From: Acidobacteriota bacterium
GTDB lineage: Bacteria > Acidobacteriota > Terriglobia > Terriglobales > Acidobacteriaceae
Direction: 5' to 3'
Length of the DNA stretch: 64,000 bases
NCBI GenBank assembly: GCA_018268895.1
Contig: JAFDVP010000001.1
Span: 248,001 to 312,000, forward strand
In this document: piece after piece, positions 26,037 through 34,655 of the stretch
How positions within the stretch are numbered: the stretch's first letter is position 1
Layout: each line of letters opens with the position of its first letter
The notes under the pieces: generated by a model
What the model saw: the letters and a program-made list of their open reading frames with translations, nothing else
Told to the model about the DNA's origin: nothing
Database searches by the model: none
Translations under genes and position numbers: made by a program

Positions 26037-27242
26037 GTGAGCAAGCTTCACGTATTTCTACTTCTTGCATCCTGCCACTTGACTTGCTCGGGACAGGAAA
26101 CCGGAACTGCCTGGGTAGGAACCTGGGCGGCCGCTCCAATTGGAACTACAGTGAATGCAGGTCAGCCGAGCCCTGATAATGTGACGTATCGAAATATCGT
26201 ACATATCAGCATTGGTGGATCCGTGGCGCGCGTCCAGCTCACAAACGAGTTTGGCGTAGCAAACTTAAAGGTTGGATCTACCCATATTGCCATCAGTGCG
26301 GGCAAAGGCGCGATCCAGCCGGGGTCAGATCGTGAGCTTACGTTCTCCGGTATACCAAGCGTAGAGATTCCGGCAGGGGCATTTGTCCTAAGTGATCCAA
26401 TCGCCATGCCAGTGGCTGCTCTCGCCGACGTGGTTATTAGTATTTATTTGCCCAGCCAGCCAATCAGAGTTACCACATGCCACACATGGGCGTACTCGAC
26501 GCAATATGTCATGAAGGGTGATGCAACGTCTTCGCCAACAGCAGGCGCCTCCAGCACTATCTCTGCCTGGTGCTTCCTAAAGGGAATCGATGTACTTACT
26601 AGCACATCTGAGCATGCTGCAGCGATTGTTACGCTAGGCGATTCGATTACTGACGGAAGTGTGTCGACACCAGATACGAATCGGCGCTGGCCAGATATTC
26701 TGGCTGCACGCCTCCAGGGGGATAAACGAACCGCGCATATTGGTGTTCTCAATGAAGGGATCGGCAGCAATCGCGTTCTTCACGATGGTTACGCGCAGAA
26801 TGCGATCGCGCGTTTTGATCGAGATGTCATTGCGCAAAGTGGCGTGAAATATCTGATCATCCTGGAAGGCATTAACGATATTGGACGGTTGGATGCTGCG
26901 GATCAGATTACTGCGAACGATCTGATCCGTGGCATGATGCAGCTTATCGCCCGGGCGCACCAGCATGGAATCAAGGTCTTTGGCGCCACCTTAACCCCCT
27001 ATATGGGCTTTGTTCGTTCAACTCAGGACGGGGAGCAGATACGGCAGACATACAACCAATGGGTTAGGAGCGGAGGCATGTTTGACGGGGTGATTGATTT
27101 TGATAAGGTAACTCGCGACCCCGCTCATCCGGACGCGTTCCTGCCCCAATACGCCGGCAGCGATCATATCCATCCAAACGATGCCGGTTATAAAGCGATG
27201 GGAGACGCGATCGATCTTTCGTTATTTATGAGCACCCGATGA
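26037..27242 (+). CDS. SGNH/GDSL hydrolase, probable lipoprotein
   Basis: About 401 residues from GTG 26037, which has GGGAG 5 bases upstream and places a signal peptide directly at the start (VFLLLASCHLTCSG). LASC is an acceptable lipobox, so it may be membrane-anchored. The N-terminal about 190 residues form a beta-rich domain often found before the hydrolase in these families. The SGNH blocks follow: VTLGDSITDG (nucleophile Ser), NEGIGSNR, LEGINDIG and SDHIHPNDAGY (Asp, His). Likely a deacylase or esterase acting on the imported or surface glycan. Last gene of the receptor operon; it is convergent with the DapA-like gene ending at 27252. Confidence 0.84.
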   Translation: MSKLHVFLLLASCHLTCSGQETGTAWVGTWAAAPIGTTVNAGQPSPDNVTYRNIVHISIGGSVARVQLTNEFGVANLKVGSTHIAISAGKGAIQPGSDRELTFSGIPSVEIPAGAFVLSDPIAMPVAALADVVISIYLPSQPIRVTTCHTWAYSTQYVMKGDATSSPTAGASSTISAWCFLKGIDVLTSTSEHAAAIVTLGDSITDGSVSTPDTNRRWPDILAARLQGDKRTAHIGVLNEGIGSNRVLHDGYAQNAIARFDRDVIAQSGVKYLIILEGINDIGRLDAADQITANDLIRGMMQLIARAHQHGIKVFGATLTPYMGFVRSTQDGEQIRQTYNQWVRSGGMFDGVIDFDKVTRDPAHPDAFLPQYAGSDHIHPNDAGYKAMGDAIDLSLFMSTR

Positions 27243-27251
27243 GCGAGCGCG

Positions 27252-28304
27252 CTACAGCATCCCATGCTGGCGTAAATAGTCTTTCAGCTGCGCTACAGTT
27301 TCGTCGCTTGCAGAAAGATACGGGCGAGGCAACCACTTCTTCGTGATTCCGTGAATCGAGAGGATGGCATGCATCCCCGCATTCCATCCGCAGGGCAGCG
27401 CAAGCAGATAGTCAAAGAAGGGATTTTCATATTGTTCGATCAAAGCCTGCGCACCAATTGCATCGCCATTTTGCAGGCGCGTCCAATAGTGTTTCTCTAT
27501 GGCAGGTGCGAAGGCAAGAAAAGTAGCCATAAATGTCTGCCCACAGCCCTGCTGCCACAACCACAGGTGGTTCTTCATCCGACCGCCGGCAAAAAGGATG
27601 GCCCCGGTGCCATTGACAACTTTGCATATTCCGGAACCCAGATCACCTAGCACATCATCCTTGATAGCTACGACCTTCGGTGATGCTCGAACGGCAGTTT
27701 TGACAGCCTCAATACCCATTGTGTGATTGGAGCTGAAGACATTCGTAACAATCATGACCAGGATGTTCTGAGAGATCGCAACATAATGGTCGGCCAGGCT
27801 CTTAGCCGAAACCGTTGCCCAGGTTGGCGGTTGGCACATAAGGACACTTGCACCCACGCTCTTCGCATACTCCGCAAACTGCAAACTGGAAGCGGTCCTG
27901 GAATTTCTATCGGCGGCGACAACCATGGCCCGTCCTGCTGTGTGTTCGCACACCGCACGAGTGAGGGTGGCAATTTCTTCATTCGTCATGCAGGTAAGGT
28001 GACTGTCACCTGCCGTAAGAAGAATAGTCTTGCTCCCTCCGCTGATGCTGCGGTCGACAAAATTCCGTACACCGTCATAGTCGATCGTACCGTCCTCGTT
28101 GAAAGAGGTGCGAAAAGATTGAATAGGGCCATTGAGAAACTCTGCCACGGAGGTTCGATCATGAATCTGGCTGCTAAGTTTTAATTGATTGGCCAGACCT
28201 GTAGACGGAGTCGACGTAGCAGGACCGGCTTTAGCTGTAGCAGGATAGATGGCGTTTCCCAGAACGCCGGTTCCCATTGTCGACAAAAACTTTCTTCGAT
28301 TCAT
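27252..28304 (-). CDS. Tat-exported DapA-family protein, atypical active site
   Basis: 350 residues. The N-terminus MNRRKFLSTMGTGVLG reads as a twin-arginine signal followed by a small linker, and GGAGG lies 5 bases before ATG 28304. The rest is a DapA-type TIM barrel with the Schiff-base lysine in VVAIKDD. The position of the conserved active-site Tyr (YNVP in DapA) reads VTNVFSS, and the GTTGE loop is LTAGDSHLT. Export is highly unusual for this family, and loss of the Tyr suggests changed chemistry or a binding role. It is the last gene of the leftward operon, 56 bases after the M81 gene. Function not assigned. Confidence 0.78.
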   Translation of the reverse strand: MNRRKFLSTMGTGVLGNAIYPATAKAGPATSTPSTGLANQLKLSSQIHDRTSVAEFLNGPIQSFRTSFNEDGTIDYDGVRNFVDRSISGGSKTILLTAGDSHLTCMTNEEIATLTRAVCEHTAGRAMVVAADRNSRTASSLQFAEYAKSVGASVLMCQPPTWATVSAKSLADHYVAISQNILVMIVTNVFSSNHTMGIEAVKTAVRASPKVVAIKDDVLGDLGSGICKVVNGTGAILFAGGRMKNHLWLWQQGCGQTFMATFLAFAPAIEKHYWTRLQNGDAIGAQALIEQYENPFFDYLLALPCGWNAGMHAILSIHGITKKWLPRPYLSASDETVAQLKDYLRQHGML

Positions 28305-28360
28305 AATGCCTCCGGTATCGGATTTAATATGGTTCTCGCCCTGCGGATAGGGAGAAAAGG

Positions 28361-29851
28361 TCACACAGCAGTAGAGAACGTTGTGTCCTGTTCGAGTGGA
28401 TATAGCGGTATTCGTCGATGCTTATACGAGAAGGCATACGGATCGTCGGCAGTCACTCCCGATGTCCCAACGAGGATGAATTCTCCTGCGACAAGTTCAT
28501 ATGCGGCACGGGGCGCTACGACTCCTTTTACGATGAGTATGTCTTTTCGCTCCGGATGAACCCCTAGACTGATGATTTGCTCAAGGCTCATGGGAGCCAT
28601 GCGCTCACTTGTAAGGATGATGGTGTGTCCTTCTTCCGTTTCTACTACCGCCGTGATGCCTTGATCGCCGCCTCCCCATCCGCCATGGCGGATCTGGGTC
28701 TCGACGAACCTTCCATCAGAAAGCGTCTTGACGTAACCACGGATGTGAACCGGGGCCCCATGCAGGTCGTCGGTTTTGCCTCCAACGTCTAGCTCAATCG
28801 ATTGGCGTATTCCAACCGCAAGACATTGGCTAACTGCCTCCGGGTCATAAAGGATCACGAGCGCATTGCGGGCCTTCTGCTGTTGAATCTCGTGGAAAAG
28901 AATTGTTGAGTCTGCCGGGCTTCCTCCACCGACATTGTCGCCAATGTCCAGGAGGACGACGGGCTTTCTGGTCAAAGTCATGGCGCGCGCCACAGCAGCA
29001 GCAGCATCGGGAAGAGGACGATAGAAGTGGTCTCGCATCTCCCACGCCTTGCGCGCCATCCGATCTGCGGTCTGCTGTGCCAAGGCAAAGTCGCTGTCCG
29101 CCACAGCAAGGAACGACGCTCCCATTTCAGCAACATCCGAGTAATAAAAACCCATTGCTGCACTCGCGCTCAGAATACCTGGTTGCTTCAGAGTGGCCAG
29201 AACGTCGTCATAAAGGAGTTTTGCAGGCTCTTCTGCCGTGTATTGGCAAGATATCTGGATTACCAGCGGAGGGGCGGCCAAAGCCTGCACTGGATGTACC
29301 TCTCCGCGCAGTGTCCGACCTATCAGAAGCGCTGCTTCTTTACCGCGCTCGTACTGATCCAGGTGAGGATTGCTTCTGTAGCAGATAAGCGCATTGCTGT
29401 AGAGGACCATGTCGCTGGAAATATTGGCATGCAGGTCCAGTGTCGCGATAACAGGAATATCCAGTCCAACTATCTGTCGGACGCGCTTTAATATCTCACC
29501 ATCCGCATCGGGATAGCCTGTGCTGACAGTTGCTCCATGAAGTGCGATGAGCACCCCTTCAACAGGCAAGATATCTTTGAGAGCTAAAGTCAATTCATCT
29601 GCAAGCTGTTCATATGCCGTTGCGGTGATTGTCCCGCTTGGGATGGCAAGGGTTGCCATCCCTCCAGCAATTGTCAATCCCGTTTCTTCACAACCATCGA
29701 TCATGCCCCCCAGCTCATGATGAGCACCTTTCCAACGCTTCAGCATTGCATCGTGACGTGTCAGAGAAGTCCGGGAAAAATTCTCATAATGCGTAGGCGC
29801 GGAAAGAAACGTATTGGATTCGTGTAAAAAACCAAGAAGTGCAACCCTCAT
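28361..29851 (-). CDS. M81-family (MlrC-type) metallopeptidase-like protein
   Basis: 496 residues, the normal length for this family. Characteristic segments are MRVALLGFLHESNTF, ALHGATVSTGYPDADGE, VIATLDLHANIS and DIGDNVGGGSPADS, which include the zinc-binding Asp/His residues. MlrC is known for the last step of microcystin linear-peptide breakdown, but most relatives have unknown amide or peptide substrates and occur in amino-acid or nitrogen-compound operons. The start overlaps the RidA stop by four bases (ATGA), showing coupling. No signal peptide, so cytosolic. In context it may cleave an amide or peptide-like side group of the substrate; inferred. Confidence 0.86.
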   Translation of the reverse strand: MRVALLGFLHESNTFLSAPTHYENFSRTSLTRHDAMLKRWKGAHHELGGMIDGCEETGLTIAGGMATLAIPSGTITATAYEQLADELTLALKDILPVEGVLIALHGATVSTGYPDADGEILKRVRQIVGLDIPVIATLDLHANISSDMVLYSNALICYRSNPHLDQYERGKEAALLIGRTLRGEVHPVQALAAPPLVIQISCQYTAEEPAKLLYDDVLATLKQPGILSASAAMGFYYSDVAEMGASFLAVADSDFALAQQTADRMARKAWEMRDHFYRPLPDAAAAVARAMTLTRKPVVLLDIGDNVGGGSPADSTILFHEIQQQKARNALVILYDPEAVSQCLAVGIRQSIELDVGGKTDDLHGAPVHIRGYVKTLSDGRFVETQIRHGGWGGGDQGITAVVETEEGHTIILTSERMAPMSLEQIISLGVHPERKDILIVKGVVAPRAAYELVAGEFILVGTSGVTADDPYAFSYKHRRIPLYPLEQDTTFSTAV

Positions 29852-30228
29852 AGGATTGCTCCAGATGCAAATTCTGCAACGAAAGCTGCTTCTACCAGCA
29901 TTCCAACCTGGAGATCGACCCCATATGCCCTGCGATTGGGAGAATGCAAACCAAAATATTCCTTATACACCTCATTGACGGGTGCAATGTCGTGGTTCAC
30001 ATCCTGCAGGTAGAGACGAACCGATGCTATCGACGATTTTGTGAGGCCAACCTCTGCGAGAATCGCATCGAGCTGCCGGAATATCTCCTGCATCTCAGCA
30101 ACAACGCCACCTGAAACAGGTTTTGCACCACCGCGAGGAATTCCAGTCAATACAGTTTCAAGAACTTGACCTGAATGAACAACACCTTGGCTAAACGGAA
30201 AATTTGGGTTGGTAAAAATGAAACGCAT
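29848..30228 (-). CDS. ridA: RidA family enamine/imine deaminase
   Basis: A 126-residue YjgF/YER057c/UK114-fold protein. Conserved features are FSQGVVHSGQVLETV near the start, VRLYLQDVN in the middle and the C-terminal PNRRAYGVDLQVGMLVEAAFVAE, which carries the family arginine and acidic residue. RidA proteins hydrolyse reactive enamines or imines released by PLP lyases such as threonine dehydratase. The PLP enzyme two genes upstream (31012-32052) is of that fold, so RidA probably clears its product. It lies 10 bases after the SDR gene and is coupled by ATGA to the M81 gene. It may be a pathway-specific paralogue rather than the housekeeping copy. Confidence 0.85.
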   Translation of the reverse strand: MRFIFTNPNFPFSQGVVHSGQVLETVLTGIPRGGAKPVSGGVVAEMQEIFRQLDAILAEVGLTKSSIASVRLYLQDVNHDIAPVNEVYKEYFGLHSPNRRAYGVDLQVGMLVEAAFVAEFASGAIL

Positions 30229-30237
30229 ATTGCCTCT

Positions 30238-30981
30238 CTAGTAGGATAGAAATCCGCCGTCGACCGTTAGCGTTGTGCCCGTGATAAACGAGGCCTCAGG
30301 ACTGAATAGGAACGCCACTGCATTTGCAACATCTTCGGGAGTTCCTCGTCGGCCCAGTGGAGTAATCCGGCTGTAGCTTCTCGCGTTTCCCGAAGGATGG
30401 GCCATGTCGCTAGTGCGGGTTTGAATATCTCCTGGAGCGATCGCATTCACACGAATCCCGTGAGGGGCTAATTCGAGGGCCATGCATTGTGCGAGCGATA
30501 CCTGCGCCGCTTTGCTCGCACAATATGCCGCGGCACATTCCTGGGCGGCAAAGGCACCAACGCTGGCGATGTGAACAATACATCCTGGAGTTGCGCTGCC
30601 AATCATGGCGCGGGCAACCGCTTGGGAACACCAGATTGTCCCCTTCAAGTTTGTGTCAAGGATATTGTTCACCTGTTCGGGAGGCATGAAGGCAAAATCG
30701 CCAGTAGCCGCCTCACCGCTCACGGCTGCATTATTCACAAGCCCGTCGATACGTCCGAAGGTCTCGGCTACGCAATTAGTCATAGCCTCTACTTGAGAGC
30801 GATTGCTAATGTCGGCAGCAAAACCGACGGCTCCAGAAATAGACTGTGCTGCTTGTCGAGCCTCTTCCAGTGTGATCTGGACAATGGCCAATCGGGCGCC
30901 TTTCGCCGCCAGTACGGTAGAAATCCCGCAACCGATTCCTGTAGCGCCTCCGGTAACAATGATGACTTTGCCGTCCAGCAT
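30238..30981 (-). CDS. SDR family oxidoreductase
   Basis: 247 residues, classical short-chain dehydrogenase. Cofactor motif TGGATGIGCGI, Asp at ADIS, NNAG-type motif LVNNAAVSG, catalytic Ser in VHIASVGAF and the Tyr/Lys pair in AYCASKAA, ending VDGGFLSY. It probably oxidises a hydroxyl of a sugar, hydroxy acid or amino alcohol, with NAD(P). It sits 30 bases after the threonine-synthase-like gene and 10 bases before ridA in the leftward operon. It is only distantly similar to the SDR at 5334-6116. Confidence 0.88.
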   Translation of the reverse strand: MLDGKVIIVTGGATGIGCGISTVLAAKGARLAIVQITLEEARQAAQSISGAVGFAADISNRSQVEAMTNCVAETFGRIDGLVNNAAVSGEAATGDFAFMPPEQVNNILDTNLKGTIWCSQAVARAMIGSATPGCIVHIASVGAFAAQECAAAYCASKAAQVSLAQCMALELAPHGIRVNAIAPGDIQTRTSDMAHPSGNARSYSRITPLGRRGTPEDVANAVAFLFSPEASFITGTTLTVDGGFLSY

Positions 30982-31011
30982 TTGATTCTCCAGTGCCGCA
31001 AAATCCGGGTA

Positions 31012-32052
31012 TTACGATAGCAATCGAATGATCGTCTCGGCGAGCTTGGGGGCTTCGATGATGAGCGAAGGATTGGATTCGGCAAGGCGCTCGATCGAAT
31101 CCGGGTCTTTAAATCCATGACCGGTTACGAGACAAATGCTTCGTTCGCTTTCGCCAACAATTCCTTGTTTCACCGCGCGCCGCCATCCGGCAAATGCGGT
31201 TGCACCTGCCGGTTCGCAGTAGATACCTTCCTCATGAGCAAGTAATTTCTGCGCGGCGAACACATCATCGTCGCTAACAGGAATTCCAGTGCCATTGCAC
31301 TGCCGCAGCAATCGCAGCCCCCTGCTGGCGTCCAGATCGTTTGGAACGGACAACCCGCTGATGCGTGTTGTACTCTGAACGCATTGTATGTCGGTCGAGT
31401 TGTTGAGATAACCTGCAACCAGTGTCAGGCAGCCTTCAGGCTGCACAGCATGGACTCGTGGAGAGGGTTGCTTATGGTTGAGAAATCCCTGCACGACGGC
31501 GCTGTATAGGCCGCCGCCTCCTACCGGAACAAAGATGTGGTCTGGTTTGTGAGCCAATAATTCCGCTGCAATCGTCTCCACGCCGCGCATCCCTTCTGGA
31601 CAGACGCGAAAGGCAGAAACAACGAGCGGCACCGAGTAGGTTGAGGAGAGGCTGCGCAATACATCAAAAACCGTAGTGGAGATGTTTGCATCGGAGACGA
31701 AACCGGGAACCCGCAGCACATGGGCGCCGTGTGCCAGCATCTGGGCCAGTTTGCCCGTCGGCGCATCTGCGTTGACAACGATGAGGCATTTGATCCCAAA
31801 GCGGGCTGAATATGCCGCCAGCGATGAGCCTGTATTTCCTGACGAGGTGGCCAAACATGCCTTAGCCCCTCTCTGGACAAGGCGACGCATCTCTGCCGCG
31901 ATAAAGCGGTCCTTATACGAGCCGGACGGATTGCAATTCTCGAGTTTGAACCAGAGCTCCCCGAAGGAACTTCCAGAGATGCTCTGGACCAGGGGAGTAT
32001 TGCCTTCGCCGAGCGACTTGAAAGACGGCAAACTCACTTCCGATGATTGCAT
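31012..32052 (-). CDS. Fold-type II PLP enzyme, threonine synthase/dehydratase-like
   Basis: 346 residues. The PLP lysine is in NPSGSYKDRF, the substrate carboxylate loop is TSSGNTGSSLA and the phosphate-binding Gly-rich loop is VPVGGGGLYSA. These are hallmarks of the threonine synthase, threonine/serine dehydratase and diaminopropionate lyase group. The protein is shorter than housekeeping threonine synthases, so a catabolic beta-elimination or beta-replacement is more likely. It is the first gene of a five-gene leftward operon, and ridA, which removes enamines made by such enzymes, lies two genes downstream. The operator at 32074-32083 lies 22 bases before its ATG. Confidence 0.82.
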   Translation of the reverse strand: MQSSEVSLPSFKSLGEGNTPLVQSISGSSFGELWFKLENCNPSGSYKDRFIAAEMRRLVQRGAKACLATSSGNTGSSLAAYSARFGIKCLIVVNADAPTGKLAQMLAHGAHVLRVPGFVSDANISTTVFDVLRSLSSTYSVPLVVSAFRVCPEGMRGVETIAAELLAHKPDHIFVPVGGGGLYSAVVQGFLNHKQPSPRVHAVQPEGCLTLVAGYLNNSTDIQCVQSTTRISGLSVPNDLDASRGLRLLRQCNGTGIPVSDDDVFAAQKLLAHEEGIYCEPAGATAFAGWRRAVKQGIVGESERSICLVTGHGFKDPDSIERLAESNPSLIIEAPKLAETIIRLLS

Positions 32053-32073
32053 AAGAAATTTTATCTACAAATT

Positions 32074-32087
32074 CTGTCGACAGTATA
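32074..32087. promoter_or_regulatory. Operator CTGTCGACAG overlapping a leftward -10 (TATACT)
   Basis: Perfect core at 32074-32083. On the minus strand TATACT (32082-32087) shares its last two bases with the palindrome, the same arrangement as at 4258 and 35641. It controls the five-gene leftward operon 32052 to 27252. Confidence 0.75.
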
Positions 32088-32213
32088 TCAAAAAATAAAT
32101 AAAATTCTTGAAAGAATTTAGCGGGATGGAGATGAAAACTTCCAGTAGGCGACGCGAAACGATAGATTATAGGATTCTGCCTAAATTTCCTCATAGAGAT
32201 GTTTATCTCTGGG

Positions 32214-32231
32214 TATAATCTGTCGACAGAT
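32214..32231. promoter_or_regulatory. -10 TATAAT joined to 14-bp operator
   Basis: Consensus TATAAT at 32214-32219 runs into the perfect palindrome ATCTGTCGACAGAT (32218-32231). It lies 51 bases before the M14 deacylase gene. With the site at 32074 it flanks the divergent promoter region; the two cores are about 146 bases apart. Confidence 0.77.
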
Positions 32232-32282
32232 AGTCGAAAACAGTGAGGGAGGTTTCGGGTTCCCGGAACCCTCAGGTGAGTG

Positions 32283-33233
32283 ATGACGCCAGATCAATTC
32301 AAGCTGAATAATTTTGCGCCTGCAGCTAAATATCGGGACAGCCTAAAAATTGATGACTCTATAAGTTTGCCTTTGCTGATTGCAAGGGGCAGATCGGCGG
32401 GAAAGACACTGGTTGTAACGGCCAATATTCATGGCGATGAATATGAGGGTGTGCGGGCTATCTTCGAATCCTTCGATAGTCTCGACCCCGATCAGATGTC
32501 GGGGAATTTAGTCGCTGTTCCTGTGGCCAATCCACCTGCGTTTTGGGGAGGCAAGCGTTCTAGTCCAGTGGACGGAAAGAATCTAGCCCGAACTTTTCCA
32601 GGATCGCAGGATGGAACCATTTCGGAAAAAATAGCATTTGCCCTCGGATATTCTGTCATTTCGCTGGCCGATTTTTACATTGACCTCCATAGTGGCGGGG
32701 TAGTAAGCAGTATGCCTTCGATGGCCGGATATTTTACGGCAGACCGTAGGAGCTATGAAGGGGCTGTAGCATTCGGCGCATCGGTCATATGGGGACACGA
32801 TACGGTTGCGCCAGGACGAACAGTGTCTTTTGCCACATCGGCTGGTATTTCCTGCATCTATACAGAGGCGCGTGGAGCAGGCCGGATACATCCTGAAGAC
32901 CTGGACATGATGAAGACCGGTATACGAAATCTCTTGGTGTATCTCCAGATTCTTCCTGGTTCACTGGAGCCGCGAGAAATTCCGTGGCGTCTGAGGGGAG
33001 ACGGAAATACCGATGAAGGGATTATTGCTTCGCAGGCAGGTTTTTTGCTGACGAAGGTTTCTCTCTTACAGGAAGTCAAACAGGGCGACATTCTTGGCTC
33101 TCTTGTGAATATGCACGGTGAGGTACTAGAGGACTACCATGCTCCACAAGATGGCGTAATTGGTTTGGTGCGCGAATTCCCCGTAGTCGCCCCGGGCGAC
33201 TCCTTGTTCCTTCTGACGCGACGAGAGATATGA
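32283..33233 (+). CDS. Succinylglutamate desuccinylase/aspartoacylase-type (M14) deacylase
   Basis: 316 residues. Zinc ligands are visible: His and Glu in NIHGDEYEGV and His in IDLHSGG. Other family segments are SPVDGKNLARTFPG and the Glu-containing IYTEARGAG. These closely resemble the DoeB/EutE group, which removes an acetyl group from N-acetyl-diaminobutyrate in ectoine breakdown, but no ectoine hydrolase is nearby. The likely activity is hydrolysis of an N-acyl amino acid or similar amide. ATG 32283 has AGGTGA a few bases upstream (GTG 32280 also possible). It is coupled by an ATGA overlap to the aminotransferase and sits under the operator at 32218. Confidence 0.83.
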   Translation: MTPDQFKLNNFAPAAKYRDSLKIDDSISLPLLIARGRSAGKTLVVTANIHGDEYEGVRAIFESFDSLDPDQMSGNLVAVPVANPPAFWGGKRSSPVDGKNLARTFPGSQDGTISEKIAFALGYSVISLADFYIDLHSGGVVSSMPSMAGYFTADRRSYEGAVAFGASVIWGHDTVAPGRTVSFATSAGISCIYTEARGAGRIHPEDLDMMKTGIRNLLVYLQILPGSLEPREIPWRLRGDGNTDEGIIASQAGFLLTKVSLLQEVKQGDILGSLVNMHGEVLEDYHAPQDGVIGLVREFPVVAPGDSLFLLTRREI

Positions 33234-34606
33234 CTTTTAACCTAAATGAACAGAGAAGGTGGGAGATGATGGGGACTTATGAGGCACCGAAGCTGAACGT
33301 CCATCAACGAGAAGAAAGCCTCAGACGGAAAGCGCCAGGTTCAGTGAGCCGGCATGAGCGCGCATTGAAGTCGTTGGCAGGTGGTGTTTCGAGTGGTTTG
33401 CGGAGAAGCGCAAAACCGTTCCCACTATATTTCAGCAGCGGCTCCGGTCCTCATATCGAGGATGTTGATGGCAATCGTTATGTCGACTATATGCTCGGGT
33501 GGGGCCCACTTATTCTCGGTCATGCTCCGGCCGCTGTCAGCGAAGAAATTCGTCTCCATTTAGGCCGGGGCTATACATTCGGTGGTCAGCACGATCTCGA
33601 ATTCGAAGTAGCAGAGATGATTCAGAAGATTGTGCCGTGCGCGGAACGTGTTGCATTTGCCAACAGCGGTACAGAGATTGTGCAGGTCGCTCTCCGGTTG
33701 GCGCGTGCCTATACAGGAAGACAGAAATACTTAAAATTCGAAGGTCACTATCACGGATGGGATGACAGTGTTCTGTTGAGCTACCACCCAAGTGCAACGC
33801 AGATTGCTCAATTTTACCCGTCTCCTATTCCGGTCGGGTTGGGGCAACGTGTTGACTCAGGGGCTGTGGTTGTCGAGTGGAATAACCAGTCTGCGGTCGA
33901 GGAGGCATTTCGTGTGCATGGAGCGGAGTTGTCTGCTGTGATCTGCGAGCCGCTCTTGTGTAATAGCGGGTGCATCCCTGCCAAGCCGGGCTTTCTTGAA
34001 TTTCTACGCAAGATTACACAGGCAAACGGGACTCTGCTGATCTTCGATGAGGTGATTACAGGGTTCCGACTGGCTCTTGGCGGAGCGCAGCAGCACTATG
34101 GCATCGTTCCAGATCTTGCTACCTTCGCAAAGGCAGTTGGGGGTGGAATGCCATTGAGCGTGCTTGCCGGCCGGGAAGTTTATATGGACAGAATCGCTTC
34201 AGGGGAAGTTGTTCATGCAGGTACTCTCAATGGCAATCCGATTGTGCTTGCCGCGGCGAAGGCCACTCTACAGGTACTGTCTGCCAATGGTGGAGAGGCA
34301 TATCAAAGGATGTGGTCTCTTGGAGAAACTCTGAAGGAAGGCCTACTGCGACGATTTAAGGAAAGGAATATCCCAGTTGTCGCTACGGCTGGAGGCCCTG
34401 TTTTCCAGATTCACCTACAAAACAAAGAACCACATACATATCGCGATACTCTCATGTCCAATAAGAGCTTCTATGTTGATTTTGCTGTGGCGATGCTCGA
34501 TGAGGGCATAGTCCTGTTGCAGGACGGTCGCTGGTATATTTCTGCCGCGCATGGAGATGAGGAAATCGCAAGGACTTTGGATGCGACGAGCCGGGCGTTG
34601 GCATGA
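33230..34606 (+). CDS. Class III PLP aminotransferase (glutamate-1-semialdehyde aminomutase-like)
   Basis: 458 residues. Family segments are GWGPLILGHAP, ANSGTEIVQVALRLAR, FEGHYHGWDD, IFDEVITGFR and the PLP lysine in TFAKAVGGGMP. It resembles glutamate-1-semialdehyde 2,1-aminomutase, but class III members next to deacylases often transaminate terminal amino groups. The position directly after a deacylase (overlap ATGA) suggests it deaminates the freed amine. The start at 33230 is taken because of this overlap; ATG 33266 or 33269 has the better ribosome site (AAGGTGGGAG) and may be the true start. It is convergent with DapA copy B. Confidence 0.84.
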   Translation: MTFNLNEQRRWEMMGTYEAPKLNVHQREESLRRKAPGSVSRHERALKSLAGGVSSGLRRSAKPFPLYFSSGSGPHIEDVDGNRYVDYMLGWGPLILGHAPAAVSEEIRLHLGRGYTFGGQHDLEFEVAEMIQKIVPCAERVAFANSGTEIVQVALRLARAYTGRQKYLKFEGHYHGWDDSVLLSYHPSATQIAQFYPSPIPVGLGQRVDSGAVVVEWNNQSAVEEAFRVHGAELSAVICEPLLCNSGCIPAKPGFLEFLRKITQANGTLLIFDEVITGFRLALGGAQQHYGIVPDLATFAKAVGGGMPLSVLAGREVYMDRIASGEVVHAGTLNGNPIVLAAAKATLQVLSANGGEAYQRMWSLGETLKEGLLRRFKERNIPVVATAGGPVFQIHLQNKEPHTYRDTLMSNKSFYVDFAVAMLDEGIVLLQDGRWYISAAHGDEEIARTLDATSRALA

Positions 34607-34655
34607 TGCTATTGCGTGCCAACGCCGCCATTGTGACAATGGGGATGGCTTGGAT

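Noticed and set aside
28277..28286. TTGTCGACAA palindrome as another operator
   Set aside because: It is inside the coding region of the exported DapA-like gene and differs from the core at both ends. Probably chance.
31012..34606. An ectoine-degradation operon (DoeB-like deacylase, class III aminotransferase, EutB-like PLP enzyme)
   Set aside because: No ectoine hydrolase (DoeA/EutD), ornithine cyclodeaminase-like EutC, AsnC-type regulator or ectoine transporter is present, and the genes share the sugar-cluster operator.
34617..34650. CCATTGT-G-ACAATGG inverted repeat as a terminator between the convergent aminotransferase and DapA genes
   Set aside because: A one-base loop cannot form a normal terminator hairpin and no T run follows.
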